Positions 1 through 7,028 of a DNA stretch of 11,223 nucleotides are shown here, piece after piece. Location: the NCBI GenBank assembly GCA_023475455.1, contig JAMCVR010000049.1, forward strand, positions 1-11,223, given 5' to 3'. The translations under genes were made by a program, and so were the position numbers. The notes beneath the pieces are model-generated. The model did not search any database. It was not told where the DNA came from and saw only the letters and a program-made list of their open reading frames with translations. Every line of letters starts with the position of its first letter. The first letter of the stretch is position 1. This DNA comes from Thermoplasmatota archaeon (lineage in GTDB: Bacteria > Pseudomonadota > Gammaproteobacteria > Burkholderiales > Thiobacillaceae).

Positions 1-621
1 GTCGCGCGGCTCCAGCGTCACCACCTGGCAGAGGCGTCCCGCCACGCGCTCGGTTCCGCCGAGTTTCGCCTCGTAATAATCGAGCAGGCTGGCCGGCTGC
101 GCGGGCAGCAGGGCCGGGAAGAAGCGGGCAGGCGTTGCGCCTGCGGGTCGACCGGTTCGACGAACATCGACATCGCACTCAGTCCGTCCGAAAACACCAG
201 ATGGGTGACAGGCGCCTGTTTGCCCGGCAGCGAACGCACCGCCTGCTGCACCTGCTCAAAGCCCGGCGGCGGCGTCACGCTCCAGGACACGCCAGCCGGT
301 TTGTCGAGGCTGGCCTTCTGGATGCGCTTGCCGGTCAGGTCGTTGCGGAAGAGCTGAGCGGGAGGCGCCTTGCCGATCTGGATCTCGGAGAACACGAACA
401 TCGACACCACGCCGCCGTTGCCGTTGACGCTGCGCGACTTGAGCGGCAGTCCGGTCTGCTTGTCCAGCCACAGGCTGTAGGCATAGCGATAGCCGTCGCG
501 CGGCTCCAGCGTCACCACCTGGCAGAGGCGTCCCGCCACGCGCTCGGTTCCGCCGAGTTTCGCCTCGTAATAATCGAGCAGGCTGGCCGGCTGCGCGGGC
601 AGCAGGGCCGGGAAGAAGCGG
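1..621. repeat. direct repeat, period 494 bp (left edge, in rseB)
   Basis: Bases 1-127 are identical to 495-621; identity ends at 127/128 (621/622). The left copy is cut by the window edge, so the tandem unit is best described as 128-621 preceded by another copy. The period is not a multiple of three and throws the end of rseB out of frame. The segment 536-621 occurs three times in all (42-127, 536-621, 899-984). Confidence 0.95.
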
Positions 622-1319
622 CGCAGGGTATTGCGTTCCAGCCGCACATGCTTTCCGTCAGGCAGATGGCAATACACGTCGCTGTTGATGCGCAGGAACT
701 GGTGGGGCGCGCCGTCCAGCACCTCGACCTTTTCCAGTTCGCCGGTCGCATCGATGCGGTGCAGCACGCGCAGCACTTCGACGTGTTCGCCGTGGTGATA
801 CACATAGACCCCGCTGTAATTCTGCTGTTTGGCGGCGGCGGCGGCACGGTTGAGCCATTCGAGCGCGGCGTCGGCGCGCGCCATGCCCGACAGCAGCACC
901 ACGCGCTCGGTTCCGCCGAGTTTCGCCTCGTAATAATCGAGCAGGCTGGCCGGCTGCGCGGGCAGCAGGGCCGGGAAGAAGCGGCGCAGGGTATTGCGTT
1001 CCAGCCGCACATGCTTTCCGTCAGGCAGATGGCAATACACGTCGCTGTTGATGCGCAGGAACTGGTGGGGCGCGCCGTCCAGCACCTCGACCTTTTCCAG
1101 TTCGCCGGTCGCATCGATGCGGTGCAGCACGCGCAGCACTTCGACGTGTTCGCCGTGGTGATACACATAGACCCCGCTGTAATTCTGCTGTTTGGCGGCG
1201 GCGGCGGCACGGTTGAGCCATTCGAGCGCGGCGTCGGCGCGCGCCATGCCCGACAGCAGCACCAGGCTGGCCATCCCGACAACCCATCGGCTTGGCAGCC
1301 AGACGGCCCTCGCCCGCAT
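18..1319 (-). CDS. rseB: RseB/MucB, periplasmic sigma-E regulator (rearranged, C-terminus replaced)
   Basis: RseB binds the periplasmic part of RseA and protects it from DegS cleavage until lipoprotein or LPS signals release it. The ATG at 1319 shares its A with the TGA stop of rseA (TGATG), which indicates translational coupling and fixes the start. Residues 1-30 form a signal peptide (hydrophobic core VVGMASLVLLSG, cleavage after ARADA). The LolA-like N-terminal domain follows (NYSGVYVYHHGEHVEVLRV, then FLRINSDVYCHLPDG), then the start of the C-terminal domain (PPPGFEQV, THLVFSDGLSAMSMFVEPV). The reading frame is damaged twice. Residues 20-140 are repeated exactly as 141-261 (in-frame 363 bp duplication), placing a half signal peptide in mid-protein. 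After QAQRL (about position 128) the sequence jumps back into a copy of 495-621 in another frame and stops at 18. The genuine C-terminus is therefore absent from the window. Gene identity is secure; the 433 aa product as written is very unlikely to be real. Confidence 0.85.
   Translation of the reverse strand: MRARAVWLPSRWVVGMASLVLLSGMARADAALEWLNRAAAAAKQQNYSGVYVYHHGEHVEVLRVLHRIDATGELEKVEVLDGAPHQFLRINSDVYCHLPDGKHVRLERNTLRRFFPALLPAQPASLLDYYEAKLGGTERVVLLSGMARADAALEWLNRAAAAAKQQNYSGVYVYHHGEHVEVLRVLHRIDATGELEKVEVLDGAPHQFLRINSDVYCHLPDGKHVRLERNTLRRFFPALLPAQPASLLDYYEAKLGGTERVAGRLCQVVTLEPRDGYRYAYSLWLDKQTGLPLKSRSVNGNGGVVSMFVFSEIQIGKAPPAQLFRNDLTGKRIQKASLDKPAGVSWSVTPPPGFEQVQQAVRSLPGKQAPVTHLVFSDGLSAMSMFVEPVDPQAQRLPASSRPCCPRSRPACSIITRRNSAEPSAWRDASARW
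536..1264. repeat. perfect tandem duplication, period 363 bp, in rseB
   Basis: Bases 536-901 equal 899-1264; the two copies share the 3-base junction CCA at 899-901. The period is 121 codons, so the frame is kept and RseB gains 121 residues. No mismatch was seen on reading, and the two translated blocks are identical. Confidence 0.96.
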
Positions 1320-1861
1320 CAACGTGGCTCCACCGCAACCGCCATCGCGCGCTGGTAGGGCGACGCCACGGCCATCGGAGCGAATTCCTGGTGCGCCACC
1401 AGATAGGGCGCGAATCGGTTGTCGTCACGCGTCGGCTCGGTTGCCAGCGCAGCCTGCTGGAAGGCCGGCGCCACCGCCATCGGGGCCCTGACCGGCGTGT
1501 CCGGCAGCAGGCCGGTCAGCGAGACCGCTCCCCATACCGCAAGCGAGGCAAACGACGCCACCGCCACCCGTTGCGGCCACACCCTGCGGCGCGGCGCGAG
1601 CACCGTCGGCTCGGTGGCCAGTTGCGCCGAGAAGCGCGTCATGAAGTCGTCCCGGGCCGGCGCCGCACCGCGCATCAGGTCGCCGATCAAATGGTATTCC
1701 GACCAGGCCTGTCTCAAGGCCTCATCCTGCTTCAGCGCTGCGACGCAGGCCTCGGTTTCATCGCGCGGCGATTCGCCGTCCAGCGCGGCAGACAACCTCT
1801 GCTGCCAGCCGTCGGCCTGTTGAACCTGGGAATAGGGGTCGGATTTGCGAAGAGCTGACAT
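1319..1861 (-). CDS. rseA: RseA/MucA, anti-sigma-E factor
   Basis: This is a 180 aa single-pass inner-membrane anti-sigma factor that holds RpoE inactive and is degraded by regulated proteolysis on envelope stress. The cytoplasmic N-terminal domain (residues about 15-80; [15 protein letters not shown], then [17 protein letters not shown]) matches the RseA sigma-binding fold. A basic stretch (RRRVWPQR) leads into one transmembrane helix at about 97-119 ([21 protein letters not shown]). The periplasmic tail of about 60 residues ends in the family-typical SPYQRAMAV region. The ATG at 1861 was chosen because it lies 2 bases after the rpoE stop, has GGTGG just upstream, and gives the usual family start. 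The frame is open further upstream, but that part only shadows rpoE. The gene is second in rpoE-rseA-rseB and overlaps rseB by one base. Confidence 0.92.
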   Translation of the reverse strand: MSALRKSDPYSQVQQADGWQQRLSAALDGESPRDETEACVAALKQDEALRQAWSEYHLIGDLMRGAAPARDDFMTRFSAQLATEPTVLAPRRRVWPQRVAVASFASLAVWGAVSLTGLLPDTPVRAPMAVAPAFQQAALATEPTRDDNRFAPYLVAHQEFAPMAVASPYQRAMAVAVEPR

Positions 1862-1863
1862 GA

Positions 1864-2460
1864 TTACCACCTTTTGTCCTGACTCGTGCCCAGCATCGGG
1901 CGTATCTTTTCTGCAATGGCCTCTCGCGCGCGGAATATCCGCGAACGCACGGTGCCGATCGGGCAGTCCATCATCTGCGCGATTTCCTCGTAGCTCATGC
2001 CTTCGATTTCGCGCAGCGTGATGGCCGTCCTCAATTCCTCGGGCAGCGCATCGACCGCCTCGTTGACTGCTTTGGCGATCTGCTTGGTCTGGAGTTCCGC
2101 GTCCGGCGTCGCGATGTCGCGCAGCATGTCGCCGTCCTCGTAATTCTCCGCGTCCTCCGCCTGCACGTCGCTCGACACCGGCTGACGTTTGTGCGCCACC
2201 AGATAGTTCTTGGCGGTGTTGACGGCGATGCGGTACAGCCAAGTGTAAAACGCGCTTTCGCCGCGGAATCCCGGCAGCGCGCGATAGGCCTTGATAAATG
2301 CTTCCTGCGTAATATCTTCCACCTCCGCCGCATCGCGCACCATGCGCGACAACAGCCGGCCGAGCTTGCGGTGATATTTGCTCACCAACAGCTCGAACGC
2401 ACGCTTGTCGCCCTGCTGGGCGCGTTCGACCAATATCTGATCCAGTTCGCGGTCCGACAT
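1864..2460 (-). CDS. rpoE: RNA polymerase sigma-E factor (RpoE/AlgU)
   Basis: This 198 aa group 4 (ECF) sigma factor directs transcription of envelope-stress genes. Region 2 covers about residues 15-95, with the -10 recognition and melting part in [19 protein letters not shown] and [18 protein letters not shown] variable acidic linker ([11 protein letters not shown]) follows. Region 4 covers about residues 130-190, with the helix-turn-helix [24 protein letters not shown] that reads the -35 element. Length and motifs match RpoE of beta- and gammaproteobacteria. The ATG at 2460 is preceded by AGGGAGAT, a good ribosome binding site. It is the first gene of rpoE-rseA-rseB and is divergent from nadB, as in E. 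coli. A GAACTT element about 80 bases upstream suggests autoregulation. Confidence 0.96.
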   Translation of the reverse strand: MSDRELDQILVERAQQGDKRAFELLVSKYHRKLGRLLSRMVRDAAEVEDITQEAFIKAYRALPGFRGESAFYTWLYRIAVNTAKNYLVAHKRQPVSSDVQAEDAENYEDGDMLRDIATPDAELQTKQIAKAVNEAVDALPEELRTAITLREIEGMSYEEIAQMMDCPIGTVRSRIFRAREAIAEKIRPMLGTSQDKRW

Positions 2461-2516
2461 ATCTCCCTGCTGCTTTTTGTTTATATGGAAAGTATACGTG
2501 ACCGCATCTTCCTGGT

Positions 2517-2545
2517 ATGGGAGCCGCCCCCGGAAAAAAAGTTCA
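2517..2545 (-). promoter_or_regulatory. candidate sigma-E-type promoter of rpoE
   Basis: Read on the minus strand, TGAACTT (2545-2539) resembles the sigma-E -35 consensus GGAACTT. After a 16-base spacer comes TCCCAT (2522-2517), a poor match to the usual TCTGA -10. The spacing and the position about 55-80 bases before the rpoE start fit an autoregulated promoter. The weak -10 keeps confidence low. Confidence 0.35.
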
Positions 2546-2600
2546 CGTCGAACGGGGTTATTCGGACACCGCCCAAGCCTGCTATCATCGCCCGGCCATC

Positions 2601-4226
2601 ATGCACAGACACGACGTCCTCATCCTCGGCAGCGGCCTCGCCGCGCTGACCACCGCGCTCAAGCTCGCCGACCGGCGCCGCGTCGCCATTGTCACCAAGC
2701 GCCAGATGACCGACGGCGCCAGCGACTGGGCGCAGGGCGGGATCGCGGCGGCCGTCGACAGCGGCGACTCGGTCGAGGCGCACGTGCACGACACCCTGCT
2801 CGCCGGTGCCGGCCTGTGCGACGAGGCGGTCACCCGCCTGGTGGCCGGCCAGGCGCGCGACATGATCGCCTGGCTGACGGCCAACGGGGTCGCCTTCACC
2901 CCCGATCCGCAGGCGCCCGGGGGGCTTCATCTGGCGCGCGAGGGCGGGCATTCCAAGCGCCGCGTGGTGCACGCCGCCGACGCCACCGGCCACGCGGTGC
3001 AGACCAGCCTGCTCGACCGCGTGCGCGCGCATCCCAATATCGACACCTTCGAGCAGCACGTCGCCATCGACCTCATCAGCGGCAAGCGTGCCGGCGGCCA
3101 GGAACGGCAGATCCACGGCGCCTATGCACTGAACAAGGGCACCGGCGAGGTCGAAACCTTCGCCGCCGGACACACCGTGCTCGCCACCGGCGGCGCCGGC
3201 AAGGTCTATCTTTATACGACCAATCCCGACACCTCGACCGGCGACGGCATCGCGATGGCGTGGCGCGCCGGCTGCCGGGTGGCCAACCTCGAATTCGTGC
3301 AGTTCCACCCCACCTGCCTGTACCACCCGCATGCCAAATCCTTCCTCATCACCGAGGCGGTGCGCGGCGAGGGCGGGCATCTGCTCTTGCCCGACGGCAG
3401 CCGCTTCATGCAGTTCCACGACGAGCGCGCCGAACTCGCGCCGCGCGACGTGGTGGCGCGCGCGATCGACTTCGAGATGAAGAAGCGCGGCATCGACTGC
3501 GTCTACCTCGACATCAGCCACAAGCCGGCCGATTTCGTGCGCGAGCACTTCCCCACCATCCATCGTCGCTGCCTGGAACTCGGCATCGACATCACGCGCC
3601 AGCCGATCCCGGTGGTCCCGGCGGCGCACTACACCTGCGGCGGCGTCGTCACCGACATCCACGCGCGCACCGACCTGTGCAACCTGCACGCGGTCGGCGA
3701 GGTTACCTTCACCGGCCTGCACGGCGCCAACCGGCTGGCGTCGAACTCGCTGCTCGAATGCCTGGTGTTCGGCCACGCCGCCGCCGCCGACATTCTGGCC
3801 ACGCCGCCCGCCCCCGCGCTCGACCTGCCGCCGTGGGACGCCTCGCGCGTCACCGACCCGGACGAGGAAGTCGTGATCTCGCACAACTGGGACGAGCTGC
3901 GCCGCTTCATGTGGGACTATGTCGGCATCGTGCGCACCAACAAGCGGCTGACGCGCGCATCGCACCGCATCCGCCTGCTGCGCGCCGAAATCGACGAGTT
4001 CTACCGCCACTTCCGCGTCAGCAACGACCTGATCGAGCTGCGCAATCTGGTGCAAAGCGCCGATCTCATCATCCGCTCGGCACAACTGCGGCAGGAAAGC
4101 CGCGGCCTGCACTACAGCCGCGATTATCCCGACACGCTGCCGATCGCCGGCAACACCGTGCTCAACCCGCGTCCGGGGACGCTGTGTCCGAGCGTGTGCG
4201 GCGTGCCCAGCGCAGCGACACCCTGA
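2601..4226 (+). CDS. nadB: L-aspartate oxidase NadB
   Basis: NadB is a cytoplasmic FAD enzyme that oxidises L-aspartate to iminoaspartate, the first step of de novo NAD synthesis, feeding NadA. The 541 aa length is normal. The FAD-binding fold starts at residue 4 ([19 protein letters not shown]), followed by [13 protein letters not shown] and [20 protein letters not shown]. Residues corresponding to the known E. coli active site are present: His236 (FVQFHPT), Arg282 ([11 protein letters not shown]), His343 (HYTCGG) and Arg378 ([12 protein letters not shown]). A C-terminal helical domain follows. The ATG at 2601 was chosen because the protein then begins [12 protein letters not shown], directly at the Rossmann strand. 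The open frame reaching back to 2517 adds 28 residues not expected in the family. There is no clear Shine-Dalgarno; TATCAT at 2583-2588 could be a -10 giving a very short leader. The 3' end overlaps the convergent ygfX-like gene by 65 bases. Confidence 0.95.
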   Translation: MHRHDVLILGSGLAALTTALKLADRRRVAIVTKRQMTDGASDWAQGGIAAAVDSGDSVEAHVHDTLLAGAGLCDEAVTRLVAGQARDMIAWLTANGVAFTPDPQAPGGLHLAREGGHSKRRVVHAADATGHAVQTSLLDRVRAHPNIDTFEQHVAIDLISGKRAGGQERQIHGAYALNKGTGEVETFAAGHTVLATGGAGKVYLYTTNPDTSTGDGIAMAWRAGCRVANLEFVQFHPTCLYHPHAKSFLITEAVRGEGGHLLLPDGSRFMQFHDERAELAPRDVVARAIDFEMKKRGIDCVYLDISHKPADFVREHFPTIHRRCLELGIDITRQPIPVVPAAHYTCGGVVTDIHARTDLCNLHAVGEVTFTGLHGANRLASNSLLECLVFGHAAAADILATPPAPALDLPPWDASRVTDPDEEVVISHNWDELRRFMWDYVGIVRTNKRLTRASHRIRLLRAEIDEFYRHFRVSNDLIELRNLVQSADLIIRSAQLRQESRGLHYSRDYPDTLPIAGNTVLNPRPGTLCPSVCGVPSAATP

Positions 4227-4593
4227 GGCGGCGCAGGTCGTCGGCATCCGCACTGTCGGGCAGCAGCGTCAGGGTCCGCACGTGCTGGCCGGCCATCCGG
4301 TAGCGCAGCACGATCAACGCGGTCGCAACAAAACTGTCGTCCTCCACCTCGGCATCGCGCCATTCAGCCGTGCCGTCGAGGCATTGCAGCCGGCCGTCTG
4401 CGGCAATGCGCAGGCTGGCCGGCGGCGATGCCCGCCGCCGGCCCCACACACCCAGGCCGGTCACGACCATGCCGAGCGCCAGCCGGATGGTCCCCGGCAA
4501 GGCCGCGAGATGGATGGCAACCAGCGCCAGCGCCGTCATGCCCAGCAGCAACAGCCCCAACCGGCGTGAGGGTTTGAGCTCAATCTCGCGCAT
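4162..4593 (-). CDS. ygfX: YgfX (CptA)-family membrane protein
   Basis: This is a protein of about 143 aa with two adjacent N-terminal transmembrane helices ([22 protein letters not shown], then [16 protein letters not shown]) and a soluble C-terminal part. That part contains [13 protein letters not shown] and a terminal [18 protein letters not shown]. The topology, the L-R-I-x-x-DGRL strand and the 'LLPDS.. D..DLRRLRV' ending match E. coli YgfX. That protein has been described as a membrane toxin of cell division paired with YgfY/SdhE and linked to flavinylation. The ATG at 4593 was preferred; an in-frame GTG at 4605 adds four residues and cannot be excluded. No SdhE gene lies beside it here. 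It is divergent from ygfZ, as in E. coli, and its 3' end overlaps the end of nadB. The family call rests on recalled similarity and is moderately strong; the toxin role is unproven here. Confidence 0.72.
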   Translation of the reverse strand: MREIELKPSRRLGLLLLGMTALALVAIHLAALPGTIRLALGMVVTGLGVWGRRRASPPASLRIAADGRLQCLDGTAEWRDAEVEDDSFVATALIVLRYRMAGQHVRTLTLLPDSADADDLRRLRVSLRWARRTRSDTASPDAG

Positions 4594-4645
4594 CAGCGTG
4601 TACACTTCTGGGCTTCATCGCATCCCCTTTTGACTGGAACGTACC

Positions 4646-5674
4646 GTGATCGAGTCCTGGAAAACCTTTCTGCAATCCCAAGGCGCGGCAATCGAAGGCA
4701 ACGCCGTGCTGCATTATGGCGATCCCGCAATCGAACGCACTGCCGCCGCGGACGGCACCATTGTGGCGGATTTGTCGCAACTCGGCGTCATTGCCTTCCG
4801 CGGCGAGGACGCCGCCAGCTTCCTGCAGGGCCAGCTCACCAACGACGTGCGCAGCCTGCACGCCGACGGCGCGCAGTGGAACGGCTATTGCAGCCCCAAG
4901 GGGCGCCTGCTCGGCAATTTTCTGGTGTGGCGGCAGGGCGGGGACTATTGCCTGCAGCTCTCAGGCGACATCCTGCCCGGCGTGCTGAAGCGCTTGTCCA
5001 TGTTCATCCTGCGCGCCAAAGTGCAGGGGCGCGACGCCAGCGACGAAACCGTGCGGCTGGTCGTCGCCGGCAGGCAGGCGCTGGCGGCCGTGAGCGCCGC
5101 GATGGGCGCCGCGCCTGAAGCGGCGATGCGCTCGGTCGCCGCCGACTCCGGCCAGGTGGTCCGCGTCGGCGACGACAAGTTCGTGCTGTCGATCCCGCCC
5201 GAGCGCGCCGCCGCCGTGTGGCAGGCGCTGCGCCAATCGGCCACCCCGGTCGGCGCCCCGGTGTGGGACTGGCTGCGCCTCAACGCCGGCATCCCGATGA
5301 TCGTCGCCGCCACCCAGGAGCTGTTCGTTCCGCAGATGGTCAACCTCGAAGCGATCGGCGGGGTCAGTTTCCAGAAGGGCTGCTATCCCGGCCAGGAAAT
5401 CGTCGCCCGCAGCCAGTATCTGGGCAAGCTCAAGCGCCGCATGTTCCTGGCGCATGTCGATGCCGAAGCCGTTCCGGGCGACAGCCTGTACAGCGCCGAC
5501 CTCGACGGCCAGGCCTCCGGAACCGTGGTCAATGCGGCGCCTGCGCCATCCGGCGGCTTCGATGTGCTGGCCGTGGCGCAAGTCGAAAGCGCCACCACCC
5601 AGACCCTGCACCTGAAAGCGGCCGACGGCCCCGCGCTGAGCCTGAAACCGCTGCCCTACGCCTTGCCCGAATAG
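4646..5674 (+). CDS. ygfZ: YgfZ, folate-binding Fe-S cluster repair protein
   Basis: This 342 aa protein is related to the GcvT aminomethyltransferase fold. YgfZ uses tetrahydrofolate and helps assemble or repair Fe-S clusters in enzymes such as MiaB. The family signature KGCYPGQE lies at residues 244-251 with the conserved Cys at 246, followed by IVARSQYLGKLKRR. The N-terminal fold shows GEDAASFLQGQLTNDV (about 53-68) and YCSPKGRLL, both characteristic. The start is GTG at 4646 (MIESWKTFL), 52 bases from the divergent ygfX start, so the two promoters must lie within a very short region. The gene stops at TAG 5672-5674, and the stop lies within a purine-rich stretch that could serve as ribosome binding site for a 22-codon reading frame behind it. 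Confidence 0.93.
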   Translation: MIESWKTFLQSQGAAIEGNAVLHYGDPAIERTAAADGTIVADLSQLGVIAFRGEDAASFLQGQLTNDVRSLHADGAQWNGYCSPKGRLLGNFLVWRQGGDYCLQLSGDILPGVLKRLSMFILRAKVQGRDASDETVRLVVAGRQALAAVSAAMGAAPEAAMRSVAADSGQVVRVGDDKFVLSIPPERAAAVWQALRQSATPVGAPVWDWLRLNAGIPMIVAATQELFVPQMVNLEAIGGVSFQKGCYPGQEIVARSQYLGKLKRRMFLAHVDAEAVPGDSLYSADLDGQASGTVVNAAPAPSGGFDVLAVAQVESATTQTLHLKAADGPALSLKPLPYALPE

Positions 5675-5686
5675 GGGAAGGCGCCT

Positions 5687-5755
5687 ATGTCTCACCGCAT
5701 CGACCCGGCGCAGGCCGACCTGGCCGCTGCCCGGATCGATGCGCTGCCGCCATGA
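5687..5755 (+). CDS. possible 22-aa small ORF downstream of ygfZ
   Basis: This ATG frame encodes MSHRIDPAQADLAAARIDALPP and ends at TGA 5753-5755. GGGGAAG at 5674-5680 gives a well-spaced ribosome binding site that overlaps the ygfZ stop, so coupled translation is possible. I do not recognise the peptide. It could be a genuine small protein, a remnant of a longer gene truncated here, or chance coding in GC-rich DNA. The downstream hairpin at 5760-5786 begins just after its stop. Confidence 0.25.
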   Translation: MSHRIDPAQADLAAARIDALPP

Positions 5756-5786
5756 AAGAAAGCGGGGCGAGGCCCGGTGCCCGCTT
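5754..5786 (-). terminator. hairpin between convergent ygfZ and CsgG-like gene
   Basis: AAGCGGG (5760-5766) pairs perfectly with CCCGCTT (5780-5786) around a 13-base GC-rich loop. On the minus strand the stem is followed by a T-rich stretch (TCTTTC), so it most resembles a weak intrinsic terminator for the CsgG-like gene. The stem includes two bases of that gene's TAA stop. On the plus strand no T tract follows, but the stem may also slow transcription leaving ygfZ. Confidence 0.45.
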
Positions 5787-6816
5787 ACTTCCTCACCATC
5801 GCCCTTTCCACCCAGCCTTCGCCGTCCTGGCCCTGAACGTAGATGAAGCCGCCCTGGTCCTTGCCGGTGTAGATCACCTCTTCGCCGCGCGCGATCCTGG
5901 CGACCACTTTCGAGGTTTTGCTCGGCTGGGCGTAAATCTTCAGCCCGGCGATCTTGCCGGTGACCGCGTCGCCTTCCTCGAACACCATGCCGGCCTTGGT
6001 CGGCTGTCCCGACTTGCCTTTGAGATTGATGTCCTGGCGCGCCATTTCCGGATTATTGCGGATCGACCGCACGATGTTGTTCCAGTTGTCCAGATAGCTG
6101 GCCGCGATGACCTTGCCTTCCGGTGTACTGGTGTAGGCGCCCAGACCGCCGGCCGCGCCGCCGCCAACCAGCAGGCCGCCGACGCTCCAGTCGGTTTTCT
6201 CGGCGTTGCCGGTGGCCGAGGCCAGCTGCAGCGAAGTACGTGAATCCGACAGGATCATCGTGGTCTGCGCCGACTTGAACTTGAGGCCGGCGGCCACCAG
6301 ACCCGCCACCGCGCCGAATACCCCCAGGCCGCCGAGCGCGCCGCCCACCCCGCCGGAATCCTTGCTGGAAAACACGGCGTCCGGGGTCAACACATAATCT
6401 GCCGTCACCATCTGGCCCTTGCCCATGTTGGAGCCACGGCGCAACTCACCGGATTCGGCCAGCTGGCGTTCCTGCATCAGGTTCTGCATGGCACGGCCAC
6501 GTTCGACCAGCACGAAGCAGTTGGATTGCTGCACCATCATGCGAATCAGGCCGGTCGGCGATTGCAGCCCGTACTGCAGCAAATGCGAGATCACGGCATC
6601 CTGCGGTTCCACTACCGCCAGGGTGCCGTAGGACTTGTCGCACTTCTCCAGTTCCCTGGCTTCGCCCTGCGCACCGTCCGGCCCGGCGGAACCGGAGGGC
6701 TGGCCGGCCTCCTGTTTATCGCCGCCCAATTTGAAGTCGAACAAGCCGGCATACACCGGATTGGCCGCCTGGGTCAAAAACAGGCCGGTAACGAGTGCAT
6801 GCGCAATGGCGTTCAT
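5785..6816 (-). CDS. exported CsgG-family protein with C-terminal SH3-like domain
   Basis: This is a 343 aa exported protein. The signal peptide is residues 1-23 (MNAIAHALVTGLFLTQAANPVYA, cut before GLFDF); there is no lipobox cysteine at the cleavage site, unlike CsgG itself. A low-complexity Gly/Ser linker (32-52) is followed by a CsgG-like core at about 60-245: QSNCFVLVERGRAMQNLMQE, then MGKGQMVTADYVLTPDAV, a glycine-rich segment at 155-180 and SAQTTMILSDSRTSLQLASATG. Residues about 287-343 form a bacterial SH3-like module (GLKIYAQPSKTSKVVARIARG, then WVERAMV), a type often linked to cell-wall binding. CsgG relatives form outer-membrane secretion pores or envelope assemblies. No curli genes lie nearby, so a curli role is not supported. 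The ATG at 6816 has GGGAGA five bases upstream and a TATAAT element 29 bases upstream; the longer frame back to 6900 lacks both. Confidence 0.75.
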   Translation of the reverse strand: MNAIAHALVTGLFLTQAANPVYAGLFDFKLGGDKQEAGQPSGSAGPDGAQGEARELEKCDKSYGTLAVVEPQDAVISHLLQYGLQSPTGLIRMMVQQSNCFVLVERGRAMQNLMQERQLAESGELRRGSNMGKGQMVTADYVLTPDAVFSSKDSGGVGGALGGLGVFGAVAGLVAAGLKFKSAQTTMILSDSRTSLQLASATGNAEKTDWSVGGLLVGGGAAGGLGAYTSTPEGKVIAASYLDNWNNIVRSIRNNPEMARQDINLKGKSGQPTKAGMVFEEGDAVTGKIAGLKIYAQPSKTSKVVARIARGEEVIYTGKDQGGFIYVQGQDGEGWVERAMVRK

Positions 6817-6844
6817 TGTTGTCTCCCTGGTTGATTTTGAATGG

Positions 6845-6850
6845 ATTATA
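6845..6850 (-). promoter_or_regulatory. -10 box of the CsgG-like gene promoter
   Basis: On the minus strand the sequence is a perfect TATAAT, 29 bases before the ATG at 6816, giving a predicted leader of about 22 bases with the GGGAGA ribosome binding site. The -35 region at 16-18 bases spacing falls in a run of T preceded by CCG and is a poor match to TTGACA. Confidence 0.5.
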
Positions 6851-6882
6851 GCCATCAGCCTCAAAAAAAACGGGATGGCACC

Positions 6883-6910
6883 TTGGCTTTTTGGCCGCAC
6901 GTCCTATAAA
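6883..6910 (+). promoter_or_regulatory. candidate sigma-70 promoter of the DsrC-like gene
   Basis: TTGGCT (6883-6888) and TATAAA (6905-6910) are 16 bases apart and match the sigma-70 consensus at 4/6 and 5/6 positions. Transcription would begin near 6917, leaving a leader of about 110 bases that contains the inverted repeat at 6924-6977. Confidence 0.45.
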
Positions 6911-6923
6911 GCTAAATTCCTCG

Positions 6924-6977
6924 CCACAGAGATTATGTTCCGCAGGGATATATCTCTGTTCTCTGTGCCTTTGTGGT
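6924..6977. repeat. intergenic inverted-repeat element in the DsrC-like leader
   Basis: ACAGAGAT (6926-6933) pairs with ATCTCTGT (6952-6959), and the shifted CACAGAGA (6925-6932) pairs with TCTCTGTG (6960-6967). The two stems are mutually exclusive. A third related unit, CCTTTGTGG, follows at 6969-6977. The 'CTCTGTG..CTTTGTGG' wording resembles dispersed intergenic palindromes I recall from many environmental bacterial genomes. Its copy number in this genome cannot be seen from one window. Confidence 0.45.
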
Positions 6978-7028
6978 TCAAATGCGGTTTTTAGGATAAA
7001 AAAATCACGCTTTGCTTAGGAGATCGTC

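Noticed and set aside
536..1264. Tandem repeats read as a CRISPR array or a repeat-protein domain array
   Set aside because: There are only two full copies of several hundred bases with no spacers, and the repeat boundaries ignore domain borders of known single-copy families.
135..1358. Long plus-strand open frame of 407 codons opposite rseB
   Set aside because: It is a mirror of rseB in GC-rich DNA, repeats the same duplicated block and has a His/Arg-rich composition without domains.
2461..2600. A conventional sigma-70 promoter for nadB
   Set aside because: Only TATCAT at 2583-2588 resembles a -10, with a poor -35 and only about six bases left for a leader; not strong enough to list.
2481..4253. 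590-codon minus-strand open frame opposite nadB
   Set aside because: NadB is unmistakable on the plus strand; the opposite frame is a low-complexity Val/Ala/Gly-rich shadow.
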